Shown piece after piece: positions 34,236-46,940 of a DNA stretch of 64,000 nt. This stretch comes from Ampullaceana balthica (lineage: Eukaryota > Mollusca > Gastropoda > Lymnaeidae): contig CALYLW010000335.1 in the NCBI GenBank assembly GCA_944989445.1, forward strand, positions 124,001 to 188,000, written 5' to 3'. The translations under genes and the position numbers were made by a program. Numbering within the stretch: the stretch's first letter is position 1; the number at the start of each line of letters is the position of its first letter. Under the pieces are notes generated by a model. It saw nothing but the letters and a program-made list of their open reading frames with translations, made no database searches and was not told the DNA's origin.

Positions 34236-37200
34236 CTGTATTTACATTGAATGATATTATGGTCTTGAAGGCCATACCAACCGTTTCTCTTTTCTTCCAT
34301 AGTACACAAACAAACATGTCTAACTTGATAAATTAGTGCAAGAGATACCAAAATATTTCTAAAATAGTGTCAATGATGTAGGTAGGGCCTGAACTAACAT
34401 GTCTAACTTGATAAATTAGTGCAAGAGATACCAAAATATTTCTAAAATAGTGTCAATGATGTAGGTAGGGCCTGAACAAACAGGGAAACCAAAACACTAT
34501 CAACATAAAATAAAAATGTCATACTAGATATAAACGATTGATAAGTTTAGGAGGTAATAATCTTCTGTTATATATATAAATTATTATATAAATATAAATT
34601 AAGATAAAATAAACATTTTTTAAATAAAATTGCTGGAGAATATGAAATTAAAAAATCAGATAAGATTTCTGAAAGAGATTGAGTGCAAACACTAACACTT
34701 GAATTACTTGCTGTACTTGTTATACTTTCTATACTTGCTATAAAAAAAAAGCAGTCATCTCAAATTACTTTGCAATCAGTTTGAGTTCTCCATTGTTGCT
34801 CAAGCAAAAGTTGTTATCAAAACCTCGTCCTCCATTAACAAGTTCTAAACGGTCCCCCAGACGGACAGGTGTGCGGAGATCAAACTCTGTCCTTGCCACA
34901 GGTCTAACGTCACCTGTGAAAATAGTTCAACGTTAGCATTTTTAGTCATGTTAATGAGACCTGCCCAGTACTTCCACAGACTTATTGAACATCTACACCA
35001 TTTGAGATAACAAATATATTAACTCTTTTTCTTCGGATCAACGCTACCATCGTGGATTTTAAAAAGACGCTTTTGACGGATCAACGATAGGAGCGTCAAG
35101 TTATTAAAACTGGATTGTTTTGTTTCTTTTCTTAGCTATTTAACTCAAATTAGTTTTAATGTAATCTAGAATGATTTCCCTTGAATAAAAAAGTCGGAAA
35201 TTCATTCTTTGAATGTGTTTTCACTGCAAAAGAAGCGCTTGAAAGGCTTTTTTAAATTTTCATTTGTTTAAAAACATGGATATTCAACCAGGGCATCTGG
35301 TTATCGGTCTAGTATTATTTTAAATACTACAATAATGAACAAGAAAAAGGTATTCTTTTTTTATGATGATTCAGATAGTAATTTTAAATTGACGATGAAT
35401 CATACGCCTAGAGCTAGTAGTTGTAATGAAGTTGACAATGAAGTTGACAAGTCACCTGTTGAGAAACAACAAACCCAGCCCCTAATTTCTAGTTGCAATA
35501 CATAGAATAGCTTCCAGCTCCATTGTAAACAGCACAATTTTCCTATTATTTTCCTGTATTGGTGACCATGAGCTCTAATGTTTTATTGGTTTGTTTTTTT
35601 AATGTGAAGTTATTTCTGTTTGTTGTAAATATGAATAAAGTTCAGAAAAAATACCATTTTCTTACATTTTGGATAAAAATCTAGATTTTTGTGACTTAGA
35701 ATGAGGTTTTTAAAAAAAATAAATTTGGTGTTTTAAATTTGTATTTTGTATTTTCACTAAAACCAAATCATAATATTTTATGAAAATAAAGTCATGAGTC
35801 TGTGTTGCCTAAAAGCATCATTCTTTCCCTTTAATTCAATACCAAATATATCATTATCTGTTAAAAGTTATTAACATTTTAAGATAGCAAGGTAGCAAGG
35901 TAGCCCACGACTAATTTCCAATTTAGATAATTCTGGCAGAATAAGGAAAATAATTCCGGAGAAAAAGAGTTAAATTTCACTTACAATATCTAGCATTTAT
36001 AAGCATAGTCTACCATTTATAGTAGGGAATATGAAACAGAGGATAAGAAGGAAGAACCTGAAAGAGAACCAAATAATTTTTTCCCCAATCCTGTTTTTTT
36101 CATGATAGCATATCAATCAATCTGATAACTGTTTTATAAAACTCTCCCTTAGAAAACATTTCGGCTACTCTTTCTCCATGAATAAAATAAACCTCCTAAT
36201 ACAGAAATTGAATAAGTAGAAGGTCTTTTAAATCATTGCTTGTGATGTACCCAAGGAAAAATTCATACAGAAAACTAAGTTAGAATGTAGTTAAATATGG
36301 GTAAGAAGAGGGAACGAGCTGTAAGTGGAGAACAAATGAAAGTGATAAAACCTGTAGGAATGCTGTTATCATCTAAGGGCAGGTAACTGTCTGCGTTGAT
36401 CGTGATGACATGGTCTTTGATGTGGCCTGTGGCCTGGTTTTACATGTTTCAAAAAATGTTAATTTATAGCAAAACTGAAACAAAGCAAACAAAATAACAA
36501 CTAAACAGAACACAATAAATAATTTTTTAAACAAACAACTTTAAAAAAAGCATTTGCAGAAAACATTTGATAAACAAAATGTATATATTTCTACTTACAT
36601 GTCCTGCGAGATTAAAATATGCGTGGTTGGTAAGGTTAATGGGTGTGGCCTTTGTGGTGGTGGCGCTGTAGTCAATGCTCAGTTGATTATCTTCATCAAA
36701 ACCATAGACGACCTTGACTGACAGCTCCCCTGGATAGTTCTCCTCACCGTCACCGCTCACGTATCTCAGGTCCAGCTTTTCATTCTCTATGTTCACATCC
36801 CATATTTTCTATAGACATTTCACACATAAATTAAAAGAGTATTATTATTATTAAAAGAAAGAAACGACAAACATTTTTGTAGAGAGTTCTAGTTTGCACA
36901 TAATATGAGATAACTTAAGAAATATTGAATATCTTATGAAAATTAAGATCAAAAAGTTAAACTTTGATTTTTTTTTAAGTGGAGCTTTAACTCCTTAGAA
37001 AACAGCTTGATAGAAAGAGTGAAATAGTTTTAATAACTCCTTCCTTCATATTAATACTTTATTTCTAACTTGGATTATATATGAAGACCACAAGGGAAAA
37101 AACGGCTATGTGACATTTTTGAAATTTTTTAGTTATACCTTGTATCTGATAGAGAGCCATGAATAGAATGTTCTGAATGAGGTTTGATGAAATAAATATG

Positions 37201-38956
37201 TCTCTGAACCTATTTATAATTCAATTCTATTTAGTTAATTTATAAGAATTCTGTATAATTTTGAAATTGAAAACTTGAATATCTCAAAACTACGCAAATG
37301 TGACATAGCCGTTTCTTCCCTTGAGCTCTTCATATGTTTATATATAAATATATATTTAGTTATATATATAAACAACTTGTGTATTACCCGTCAAAAATGA
37401 CGGAAGTTTTCAAAATAAATACATTTCAGCTTAAATCTATTTATTTTGAAAAATTACACATCAGAATAACAAAAAGTGTAATACAGAACTTTCATTTATT
37501 TTATTTATTTTTATTTTATTCATTTATTTTCATATTGAAAAATTTTATGCGGAACGTTTGAAAAGAGTTATTTTTGGTGCAGTAATTTGGTGCGCTCCTT
37601 TATAAAATTAGTAGCGTCACAGACAGGACGGGACGGACGTGACATACATTGAAAATTATGTATGTTGATGAAATCATGTAATCATATATAACAACACATG
37701 CCATTGCAATCATTATTAAAATGATATTTCTATGGTTGTTTTATGTCTATGAAAATATTCTCAGCATTAGAGTTTTAAATCAGGTCTATTAAATCAGGTC
37801 CATTTAAATCAGGTCCATTTGTGCTTATTGAGGTGGTAGGTGTCAGACTGGTTTAAACTGTGAGCACTCAAAGTTTTTTGGACAATGTCTGGAATCCCAT
37901 CAAAAGCTTAAACAAGTACATAACACAAGTGCATAACATACCAAGACATCTGGGTGGATGGGATGACCTTGGCTAGCAACTCATCTACGAGAGAGAATAC
38001 TCTGACCAGAAGCTTGTGTCCCATAGGGAGTATCACATTAAATAAACACAGAAAATTCCAACTACCTCCAGTTAAAGGAGGCAACTGTTTCTGATGCATT
38101 AATTATGATTGAGGAATAACGTTTATAAGCCATACATCAATTTTTTACAATTTTTTAAATTATTGTAAGTCATGGTAACTCTGGCAAATATTATTAGGCC
38201 CCTTGGATTTTTTTACAAGGTGAATATATATTTTATTAATAAATTTCAAAGATGAAAACTTGATTAGAGCATGATTCGTTAATTAAATAAGTAAAAAAAT
38301 AATTTCTAAATGTACCTTATTAAATCCTATTTTGCCACCATGCAAAGAATTCGGTCCATTATTTATAAAAAGATTGTAGGTTTTGCCATCTAAAGTAAAT
38401 TGTCCTCCAGCTATTCTATTGGCTACTCTTCCAATAAGTGCTCCGAGATAGCCTGGTCTTTCTTCATAGTCTGAACATTTCACAAAGAAAAATGTAAAAC
38501 AAGAAATGTGTGGTCTTGTTCTTGATATTACATACTTTTCTTATTTTCTTAGACTATCTAATTTTTATTCTCTCTATTTCATAAGTGCATTTTAGCAAAC
38601 AAATTTCAGGCCTGAAATCTAAACAAACAATTAATATAAAAAATGGGAGTATTGAAAAATGATAAATCCAAATTAAAATTTCCTATTTAACAATGATTGG
38701 CAAGAAAATACTGGGTAATTTATTAAAATTTAATAATTTTCTTAGTTTCAATTGGACCTGGGGTTGTTTTTATAGGCACTATACTAGGCCCTGATCTAAA
38801 AAACTTAAGCTATAGAGTTCCATACCTTCAACTTTGTCAAATCCAAGAGTGACATCTCCTAGTTTTCCATCTTTATCTGGTACATTTATTTCTGTAACTA
38901 TTCCACCGAGATCCAAAATCTTGACACTGGCACCTGAATGGTTTGTGAGAGTGTAT
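34064..38956 (-). CDS. Aldose 1-epimerase (galactose mutarotase), copy 2, partial gene
   Basis: Exons 38826-38956, 38316-38470, 36599-36808, 36352-36433, 34769-34913 and 34064-34235, with the same lengths, phases and splice sites as copy 1. Catalytic motifs [26 protein letters not shown] and FCLEAQ are all present, and there are no stops or frameshifts. Three residues differ from copy 1: N to T in GK(N/T)YNL, V to D in KL(V/D)LRY, and G to R in VA(G/R)TEFD. The last changes a normally invariant glycine. The first exon was not found. The final exon should lie left of 33425, where there is only the gap and unrelated copy 1 sequence, so this copy is incomplete as assembled. Confidence 0.92.
34315..34480. 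repeat. 83-bp tandem duplication in a GALM intron (copy 2 only)
   Basis: catgtctaacttgataaatt and the following 63 bases occur twice in direct order (starts 34315 and 34398). Copy 1 has one such segment (about 533-610). Confidence 0.88.
34769..34913 (-). CDS. GALM copy 2, coding exon 6 (145 bp)
   Basis: Same borders as copy 1. Gly to Arg in VARTEFDLR, at a position where the family has GTxFDLR; two silent changes. The Asp of GFDNNFCL is kept. Confidence 0.92.
35023..35969. mobile_element. piggyBac-like element, copy 2
   Basis: TTAA at 35019-35022 and 35970-35973 with inverted ends CTCTTTTTCTTCGGA and CTCTTTTTCTCCGGA. Orthologous to 1161-2101, with a few substitutions and small indels. Confidence 0.85.
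35335..35505 (+). CDS. Small ORF (56 aa) inside the piggyBac-like element, copy 2
   Basis: Same length as at 1481-1651, start [18 protein letters not shown], with a few amino acid changes (EIDNEV to EVDNEV, SSVEK to SPVEK, TPPL to TQPL). No domain recognised; possibly the remnant of the transposase start. Confidence 0.4.
   Translation: MNKKKVFFFYDDSDSNFKLTMNHTPRASSCNEVDNEVDKSPVEKQQTQPLISSCNT
36352..36433 (-). CDS. GALM copy 2, coding exon 5 (82 bp)
   Basis: Same borders and protein as copy 1, with one silent change (ACT to ACA in the start ATGHIKDH). Confidence 0.9.
36599..36808 (-). CDS. GALM copy 2, coding exon 4 (210 bp)
   Basis: Same borders as copy 1, with [11 protein letters not shown] and [13 protein letters not shown] and the second catalytic His. 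One replacement (Val to Asp in EKLDLRY) and one silent change. Confidence 0.92.
37083..37331. mobile_element. 249-bp MITE (copy 2 only)
   Basis: Inverted ends of about 36 bp with a few mismatches, sharing CAAGGGAA and AAACGGCTATGT. Target repeat atat at 37079-37082 and 37332-37335. Copy 1 has the empty site (ggattatatatgtttattt near 3350). Family not recognised. Confidence 0.85.
37464..37630. other. Segment present in copy 2 and absent in copy 1
   Basis: Copy 1 reads cagaacgtgacatac without interruption near 3483. Copy 2 has about 165 extra bases, including gcagtaatttggtgcgctcc, which matches the 3' part of the Helitron-like element (16615-16650), and a gacgggacggacg run. Either a transposon fragment inserted here or copy 1 has a deletion. 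Confidence 0.6.
38316..38470 (-). CDS. GALM copy 2, coding exon 3 (155 bp)
   Basis: Same borders as copy 1, containing [10 protein letters not shown] and NSLHGG with the first catalytic His. One replacement (Asn to Thr in DGKTYNL) and one silent change. Confidence 0.92.
38826..38956 (-). CDS. GALM copy 2, coding exon 2 (131 bp)
   Basis: Identical in sequence to the copy 1 exon, including acceptor TTTCAG and donor GTATGG. Encodes the [18 protein letters not shown] strand region. Confidence 0.9.
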
Positions 38957-39259
38957 CTGAAATTATACATGATTATAATTAATACTAAAATAGAAATGAC
39001 TCACCATAGAAAATAATAAAGAGAATTATTTTTGTTTGTCATGATTAAATCTATAACTTAAAGTATGCATATTCATCAAACATTCTACTTGAAATTAAGT
39101 TTTTAAGTGTCAGGAGAGTGTTAGACAATCATACTGTGCTGGCAATTGTCCTGACTTCTTAACAAGGCGACTTAATTGCAGAAATGTTTACTTTTAGAAG
39201 TAGCCAACTGAATTTTGAAATAAAAATTACAGATTTTAAAAACAATACTAGAAAATAAA

Positions 39260-40363
39260 TATTTAAGAGTCAAAGTAAATCAGTCAAACTAGAGAATAAA
39301 TATTTGTGCTTCCAGTCATTTCCTGGTAAAAATATTAGAAACAGACCTGAGACTAGGGTTACTGAGAGCAGTGGATGCACGCACATTAGCTTGTCTTGTA
39401 TATATAAAAATTCTTTATTAAGTTAAACTAACTTAAAAATACATAGAGAAAGGTCAAAGATCATATGCCCTCGATCTGTGATAGAGCCTAAACCCTAAGT
39501 CCTAAGCCTTGGCAGATTATTATTATTAGGCCGCTAGGCCTCTTACTCTTGTTAACCAGTAACAAAGTAGTAAGTAGGCTATAGAGGCTATTGTATAAAA
39601 TATAGATAGTCATAGTATAGGCAATGTCATGTAATTTAATTAGTAGCCTAAAATTTTTCATAGAATAGAAAGATGAAAAAAGAAATAAGTTCTTTTTAAT
39701 TTTATCCACAAAAAAAGGCATTGAGTCAATTAAATTAAGGAATAGACTGAATAGATTTTAAATAGGCCAAAATGAATGACTATGACAGTTGCCTTAGACT
39801 TGGCATTTTTATAATTGTGTCATTGGTGTCATCAAAGCAAGGTGAAAGCCCATGCCTTTTATTTATTTACGTTTAAGACTAAGTTTTAGACCTGTGACTT
39901 AGGCCTAGTGACTGAGGCCTAGTGACTGAGGCCTAGTGACTGAGGCCTAGTGACTGAGGCCTAGACAATTAGGTTACAAGTTACAACTACTAACAATGTC
40001 ACTGACAGCTAAATAATGTTTAGTGACGTCTTCCGTCTTTTAGGCCTATATTTTGGGGCTGGGGCTTAACCTTTACTTGACAAATGTCAATTGTATTGCG
40101 TGTATTGTATAATTTATACTGTATGAACTATATGTATAGGGTTTGTCATTTCTAAAACCGGAAAACGTCATAGCTCGATGTGTAATGTTCTATTTTTATA
40201 TTACATTTTAGCAGAACAATGTTTTGAAGCATGAATACTGTCTAATTGCTATGTTCTCAAAATTGTTAGCATATTAAAATTATAAAACAGTTTTTCCTAT
40301 TTCAAGTCCAATACGCCATACGCTGTCTTAAATTAACGAAGAATTAACAAATAGCTTATAAGA
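39260..40363. other. Unassigned stretch between GALM exon 2 and the LINE (copy 2)
   Basis: Matches 9340-10609. Contains one unit of the 80-bp repeat and the 14-bp repeat at 39894-39963. No exon was recognised. Confidence 0.5.
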
Positions 40364-40438
40364 TCTTATCTTATCTGTTTACAGACGCTCCTTCTATACA
40401 GAAGATTATTGCGTCCTACGCTTATCTATGGTTTGTGA

Positions 40439-42514
40439 TTAGTCCTGCATTTTTATTAGAGATTTAAATGTTGATAAAGTGTTGGCTTTCCTGGTTTCTT
40501 CAGGCAACCCATTCCACGCCCGAATTCCGGACGGGAAGAACGAAAATTTGTATGTGTTTGTTCTTGCATACGGAATAAGAAAGGTGTTTTTATCCTTATG
40601 TCTATCTGAGGGTTGTATTAAGTTATCTTTGTGTTGTATTTCTAAATTAGAATTAATTGCTTTATGTATGATTACTACTTTGCTCTTGGTTTTTCTATCC
40701 TTTAGTGTTTCAAGGTTTAATGATTTAACTAATGGTGTTATTCTTGTCAGTTTTGAATATTCTCTAGTAATAAATCTGGCAGCTCTTTTTTTAATTTGTT
40801 CTAGTTTATCAATGTTTTCTTTGGTGGATGGGTCCCATACAGAAGATGCATATTCTAGTACAGGTCTCACCAAAGTGAGGTAGCTTTTTAGTTTTATATC
40901 TCTATTACATTTGTTAAAGTTTCTTTTTATAAAGCCTAAGGTTTTGTTTGATTTTTTAATAACTTCGTTGACATGGGGATTCCATGATAGTTTCTCATTT
41001 ATTAAGACTCCTAAGTATTTTGCATCTTTAGTTTGGGTCAGTTCTTTTCCATGAATGTAATATTTTGAATTTATTTGTTTCTTTTTCTTTGTTACTCTTA
41101 AAAGTTGACACTTTTCTGGGTGGAAAGACATACTCCAGTTAGTTTCCCATTTTATCAATTCATCTAAGTATTTTTGTAAAATTTTGCTATCATGTTCTGA
41201 TTTAATTGTTCTATAGATTATACAATCAGCAAATAACCTAACTTTTGTACCTGTTGAGATGTTGTTGGGTAAATCATTTATATAAATTAAAAAGAGTAAG
41301 GGACCTAGCACAGTTCCTTGTGGAACTCCTGAGTTAACCTTTATTGGTGCAGATTTAGATCCATTAATTATTACAGTTTGCTCCCTGCCCAAAAGGAAGT
41401 CTTGGAGCCAGTGATGTAAGGGGCCTGAGATTCCAAAGTAGTTAAGTTTTTTAAGTAAACTAAGGTGGTGAACTTTGTCAAATGCTTTTGAGAAGTCTAG
41501 TAATATTGTGTCTATTTGATCATTATTGTCTAAGCCTTTTGATAGTTCATCTATTAAACCTATTAATTGTGTTTCACATGATCTGTTTTTTTCTAAAGCT
41601 GGGTTGATGTGGGCATAGGGCATTATATTTGTCTAGGTGGCAAACTATTTTACTATATATTATGTGTTCTAGTAATTTACATGTGATACTAGTAAGTGAT
41701 ACAGGTCTGTAATTACCAGGGTCTGATTTATCACCTTTCTTAAAGAGTGGAGTTACATTAGCTAATTTCCAATCCTGGGGCACTTTACCCTGGTTTAGAG
41801 AGGCTTGAAAAAGAACTACAAGGATTGGGGACAGTTCATTGCTTAGTTATTTTAATAACCTTGCAGGCAATTCATCTGGGCCAGTGGCTTTGTTTATTTG
41901 TAAGTTTTTTGGGAGTGAATGTATACCTATCTCGTCTACAGTTATGTTACCTATTTCTTCCATTTTATTTAAATTTATTAAAACTTCCTTGTCACCTGAG
42001 GCAGAGAATGATGATGCAAAATATGTGTTAAGGATATTAGCTTTAGTCTCATTATCATTATAGGTTTTATCATTTGAGCCTTTTAGTGTGGCTATGCCTG
42101 CAGGTTCCAATTTTTTACATTTGATAAAGGACCATACGTTTTTATTGTTATCTTTAGAAATTAAATTTTTTATATATTCATTTTGGAGGCTTCGACTAAG
42201 TTTTTGTGTCAAGTGTTTAATCTTTAAGTACTTTTTGTGTATCCTTTTTGAATTGGTAGCCTCAAATTTCTTAAATAAGTTCTCTTTTTGTTTGCATAGC
42301 TTTTTTAATTTAAAATTGAACCAGCATTTGTTAATTTTATTTGATGTTAGTTTTGTTGGAACATTCTCATCCATTATAGTTTTTAGATTTGATTTTATAT
42401 CTTTCCAAATTTCTTCTACTGGGCTATTTGTATTAAATTTACTTAGGAAATTTTGTTGGAAGTTAGCCGCTGATTGGTGTAGTTTTATGGAATTACATTT
42501 ATTCCAAAGATATA
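40439..42514 (-). pseudogene. LINE ORF2, reverse transcriptase part (copy 2)
   Basis: RT blocks as in copy 1, with the same A7 frameshift near 41595. A three-base deletion has removed one of the two catalytic aspartates: the motif reads LFADCIIY instead of LFADDCIIY, so this copy could not be active even if the frame were whole. The upstream linker (41847-42374) is open for 175 codons here, showing a Lys-rich stretch FKLKKLCKQKENLFKKFEA, and is less damaged than in copy 1. Confidence 0.9.
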
Positions 42515-44317
42515 CAGTCGAAACCGGTTAAGTCGATGGCGTTGGGGTATGAATAATGGCATCGAGATAACCGATGATCGAGTTAAAACGAAAACCAATA
42601 TGGCGGCAAAATATTAACATGCGCTTGAAATTACTTAATATATGTGTTGTGCGTTAATTAGTGATGGGACGATTAATCAGAATCGTATCGGAATATAAGA
42701 AATATCAATATAATGTTAAATTATGTGATATATTATATTATGCGAAATGGAACGTCCTTGCGAGTATGATTTATGTAAATGAATTAGTGACTCGGCTCTG
42801 ACTGAGACTGAGGCTCTAGTTTTAGTTCATTTGCTCGTTCGTCCTTGAACTTTATTATTTCATGCTATTTACTACTAATACTAATGATGTAATTATGATT
42901 AAAGTCATAATCTTAGTGTAAGTTTATTACTAATAAATACCAAGGCATTTATTTGTATAAGGACCAAGGCAAACAATCAATATTCAAATAAATATATTTG
43001 TTAATAATTGACTACTATTACGCTAGGACTAGTGTTTACCGTAGTTACGACTATCGAACGACCGCTTACACTCATCTTTAAAAATGTTTAGGCTTATTTG
43101 TTTAAGTTTTAAGTCTTCGGAATTTAAATAATTTATTCAGCTGCAACTTCATTAAGCCCGTAATAGCTTTTTACCCCGGAGTTCGTTTTTGTTGTGTTAG
43201 CGACGGTGACTTCAAATCGCTTTCTCCCTATTCAGCTGGTATCTAAATAATATACACGTCATCACTTTTAGTCTACTTCGCCTACGGCTAAGGAATGCTT
43301 TTTAAATTTTTTTTTAAATTTGCTTAGTTGTCGAGGCACTGTACGGTCAAAGGTCACGGCTATTACTACAGCGTTCTAAGTGAACTCAAAGGGACGACAA
43401 GTTACGGAGTTTTCTAGTTAGGGATAAAGAGGGTGGTGGGGGGGGGAAGGCTAGACAGGTCTTTGATGTTTATATAAAAGGAAGCCTCTTGCTTTGACAT
43501 ACCAATACAAGACCGCGAGAAGAGACACCTTCCCTCCCCTCCCCCACTGTTATACATCTACAGTCGGTTGGGGGGAAGGAACATTTTTCTTTTTAAATTG
43601 AGTCAGAGCAAGCCTTGGTAAATGGCCAGTGTAGCTCAACCCCACCTAAACCCCAACCTATAGGGGGATCGTCGTGTGCGCGGCGAAATTCAATAATTCT
43701 GGCAAGTTGACGAGTGAAACATAATATGGTATTTAAATAAATTCCATCTTATTATGACTGTTTACTCCGTTTTATCAGGACTTAGTAGGTATGTTAGCTT
43801 ATTACCCGGAGTTAATTTTATGTTGTGTTACGGCAGAATACCAGAGCCAAGACGCGAGCGAACGTGACATCAAAATCAAAGCGTTTTCTTCTTAATAATA
43901 ATATTCTGGTCTATAAATATAAAAATACACGTAATCACTGTTTGTGGAGTTTGCTAGTGACTGATTTTTTAAAAAATGTATTCGCTTAGTTACCGAAGCA
44001 TAGTACCAGAAGTAACAGTAACAGCGCTGAGAAAGCGGGTTTTGTGCAGAAAATTGGTCCCTTCGCTTGGTTATAAAAAATCATAGCTAACATTTTCAAA
44101 AGTTGGCTATTGGTCATGGGGATCGAGATAACCAACGTTAAGTGGCAAATTTGACCCTTTTTTTGTGCTCGTGTTATGAGGTTTCGGCGACTTAAAAAAA
44201 TCGAATTAAACGACGAGAAAATACTAAGACAAAGAGAGAATTTGGCGGTTCCAATAAAAAACGTCGACATAATGGGGTGGGCGAGTTAACCGAGCTCGAG
44301 TTAAGTGGGTTCGATTG
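42515..44317. mobile_element. Tigger/pogo-like transposon inside the LINE (copy 2)
   Basis: Same TA-flanked insertion as 12766-14569, 1803 bp, nearly identical. Confidence 0.88.
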
Positions 44318-44318
44318 T

Positions 44319-45230
44319 ATTATTCTTTTAGGTATCTTATTAATTTTAGTTTTTATTGTATTGGTGACCCTAACAATATCATGGTCGGACAGTCCAGGAA
44401 TTATTTTATAGTCTAACACTAGTCCTGGTCTATTTGTTAGGAATAAATCTAGTGTTTTATTTTTCCTTGTTGTTTTTTTTACTATTTGTTCTAGGTTTAA
44501 GTTGTTATAGTGTTTATAAAGTGTTATTTAATATCTTTATTAGTTTGATGGTTATCAATTGTATAGTTTTTCCAATTTATATCTGGAAGATTGAAGTCCC
44601 CCATAATCCAAATTGCAGAATTTTTATGATTTTCTTTTATGGAATTTATTGATTACAAAGATTCTTCATGTATTCTAGGTTTGTATTCGGTGGTCTATAT
44701 ATACTGCCTACAATAAGTGGTGTTGAGTTTGGTGTAACTATTTTACAAAAGACAGACTCTATATTAAAATTTGATTGAGAAGTAATTTCTTCAGCTATGA
44801 TATTTGATTTTATTGCTAGCAGCACTCCTCCATAATTGTCTGGTCTATCTTTTCTAAAAATATTATAATTGTTGTTAAATATTTCTGAGTTATATATGTT
44901 GGGGTTCAACCAAGTTTCAGAGCCAGCAATTATGTCTGGTTCTTCTGTTTTTATAAGTAGCTCTAAATCTGGAATTTTGTTTTTAATACTTTGGAAATTA
45001 ATTATTAGTGTCTTGAGAATGTTTTGATTATTAGTATTAATAGATTTTTTACGTTTATTTTTATGGGTTTGTGAGGCAGATTTCATTTTATCTAGGGGGT
45101 TATTTATAATAAGATTAGCCAAAGATACATGCTTCTCAATATACCTACACTTACATATTGAATATGGACTCGTATCTTTTATTAAATTTTTATGAAATTT
45201 GTCCTTAAAAAAAGATATATATAGCCCCAA
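44319..45230 (-). pseudogene. LINE ORF2, endonuclease part (copy 2)
   Basis: The open part 44646-45230 has the same protein as copy 1 (SETWLNP, YRPPN). The GDFN and SDHD motifs continue in another frame toward 44319. Confidence 0.85.
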
Positions 45231-46045
45231 TATTTCTATTTATAGGTTTCAGCCTTATTTATTATGACAAGGCCTATATGCCTACTCTACTGTGTATTTT
45301 GTATACAGTTTACGTAAATTTCCCTTTCTTATAATAACTTACTTAGACTTAAAACTTTAAAGATTTACAACTTTTCTTATTAATTATTACTTAGAAATTA
45401 CTATCACTTCCACCTATGGTGGATTAAGGGGACCTGATAGTCTTAGTAATGGAAAAACTTGATTTGAAAAGCTAAATTAGAGAAAATATGCAAGAATGTT
45501 ATTTATATTTTTTAAATTTCAACTTCCGTCAAGCTCCCATGGCCGTGTGTAGGCTTGCGATGCAAGCGATGTGGGGATGGATTCTCAGAAGTCGCAGTGG
45601 GGGAATATTTTTTATTTTCATTTGTGTTTTCTCTTTTTTAATTGTCTTTTTACACTCAATTTTATGATGGTAAGCGTTATTCGCACGGTTTTGGCAGTGC
45701 GAATAATGTCCAACATTATCCGCACTGTAAACCGCACTGTTTAGACCGTGAGAATGATGCCAAACGATATCTAAATTCTTATTACTAACTGCTTATTATT
45801 TATGTATCATTGCTTATTGACATATTTTAGTTTGGAGGGTAAAAAAATAATTATATTGTCATTTTAACCGTCTTTCGAGTGACTGGAATCTTATATTTTT
45901 TAATCCATTTTAGCAATAATCTGAGTGGACCTGCATAATATCGTTAGTTAATCATTAGTTAATTAATTAATTAGTAACACTATGGATTTAGCTGATATTA
46001 AACTATTATTAACTGTTCCAGTGCACTCAAACTTTGTATTTTTAT

Positions 46046-46469
46046 TCTATACTAGATGCCCCGCGGCGTAGCATATGCCGCAGACTTGCTCATGGAGAGT
46101 TCTTTTACCCCTTTAATTTTAATGCACTTGTTTGATCAATACGAAATATTAAACTTTCTGAAATGCACACAAAGTATTTTATAATAGGGGTTGTAGGGCG
46201 CCTATGGCGCCCCCTTTGTTTTTTGATGTTATAATTAACCATCATCAAATCCTCTCTTTGCATTGTTCCCTTTTTACAAAATTAAAATATCAGCGAAAAC
46301 AATGACGTCACATAATTTTTTTTTACAGCGCATATTTAATTTGCACACCTTTTGATGCATTGGTGGAGTAATTTGGTGCGCTGCTTTCTAAAATTAGTAT
46401 CTGTTGAACATACTTGCAGCTTGTCTCGCAGGGTCCGACCACGAAGAGAATTATATATTTAGATAGATA
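46046..46469 (+). mobile_element. Helitron-like short element (copy 2)
   Basis: Orthologous to 16297-16720, nearly identical. Confidence 0.6.
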
Positions 46470-46799
46470 TTATAAAGTACATTTATTAACTTTCATTCAT
46501 AATTGGACGAGGCTCTGTAATTAAAAAGGCTAGTTATTATTCTCCACAAAACTAGCATTGTACCTGTAATCATCATAAATCAATTAAGTTAATTTAATTT
46601 AAAGCATGCAAAAGCGAAAGAGGATATAATATTAATGGTATAGCATAGAAATTTAAAAGTGAGAGTCTGTAACAGTGAGTAATATTAAACAGAATAGATA
46701 AGACAGGCATGGGTGGGGGAATACCAAAATGTTTCTGGGAAAGAGCCAGCTAGTGTTTTGCAAATAACCTCACTGTGGACTGTGGTTGTAAAACAAACA

Positions 46800-46940
46800 A
46801 ACAAAAAAAACGCAACAAAAAAAATAATAACTAACGAAAAAAAAATTTTTTTTTAAAATATAAGTAAGACCGTCCGGGGATTCGATCCGCATACCATTAT
46901 GCTTCATGGAACTAAGCTGTGACTAACCACTCACCTGGAG
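46800..46940 (-). mobile_element. tRNA-derived SINE fragment (copy 2)
   Basis: The same A-box and B-box motifs as 17030-17180; only the A-rich tail differs in length. Confidence 0.6.

Larger units (their letters stand above)
40364..45230 (-). mobile_element. Non-LTR retrotransposon (Jockey/CR1-type LINE), copy 2, broken
   Basis: Orthologous to 10610-15482: the same nuclease and RT order, the same Tigger-like insertion (42515-44317), the same tail. The 5' end is uncertain. Confidence 0.9.
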
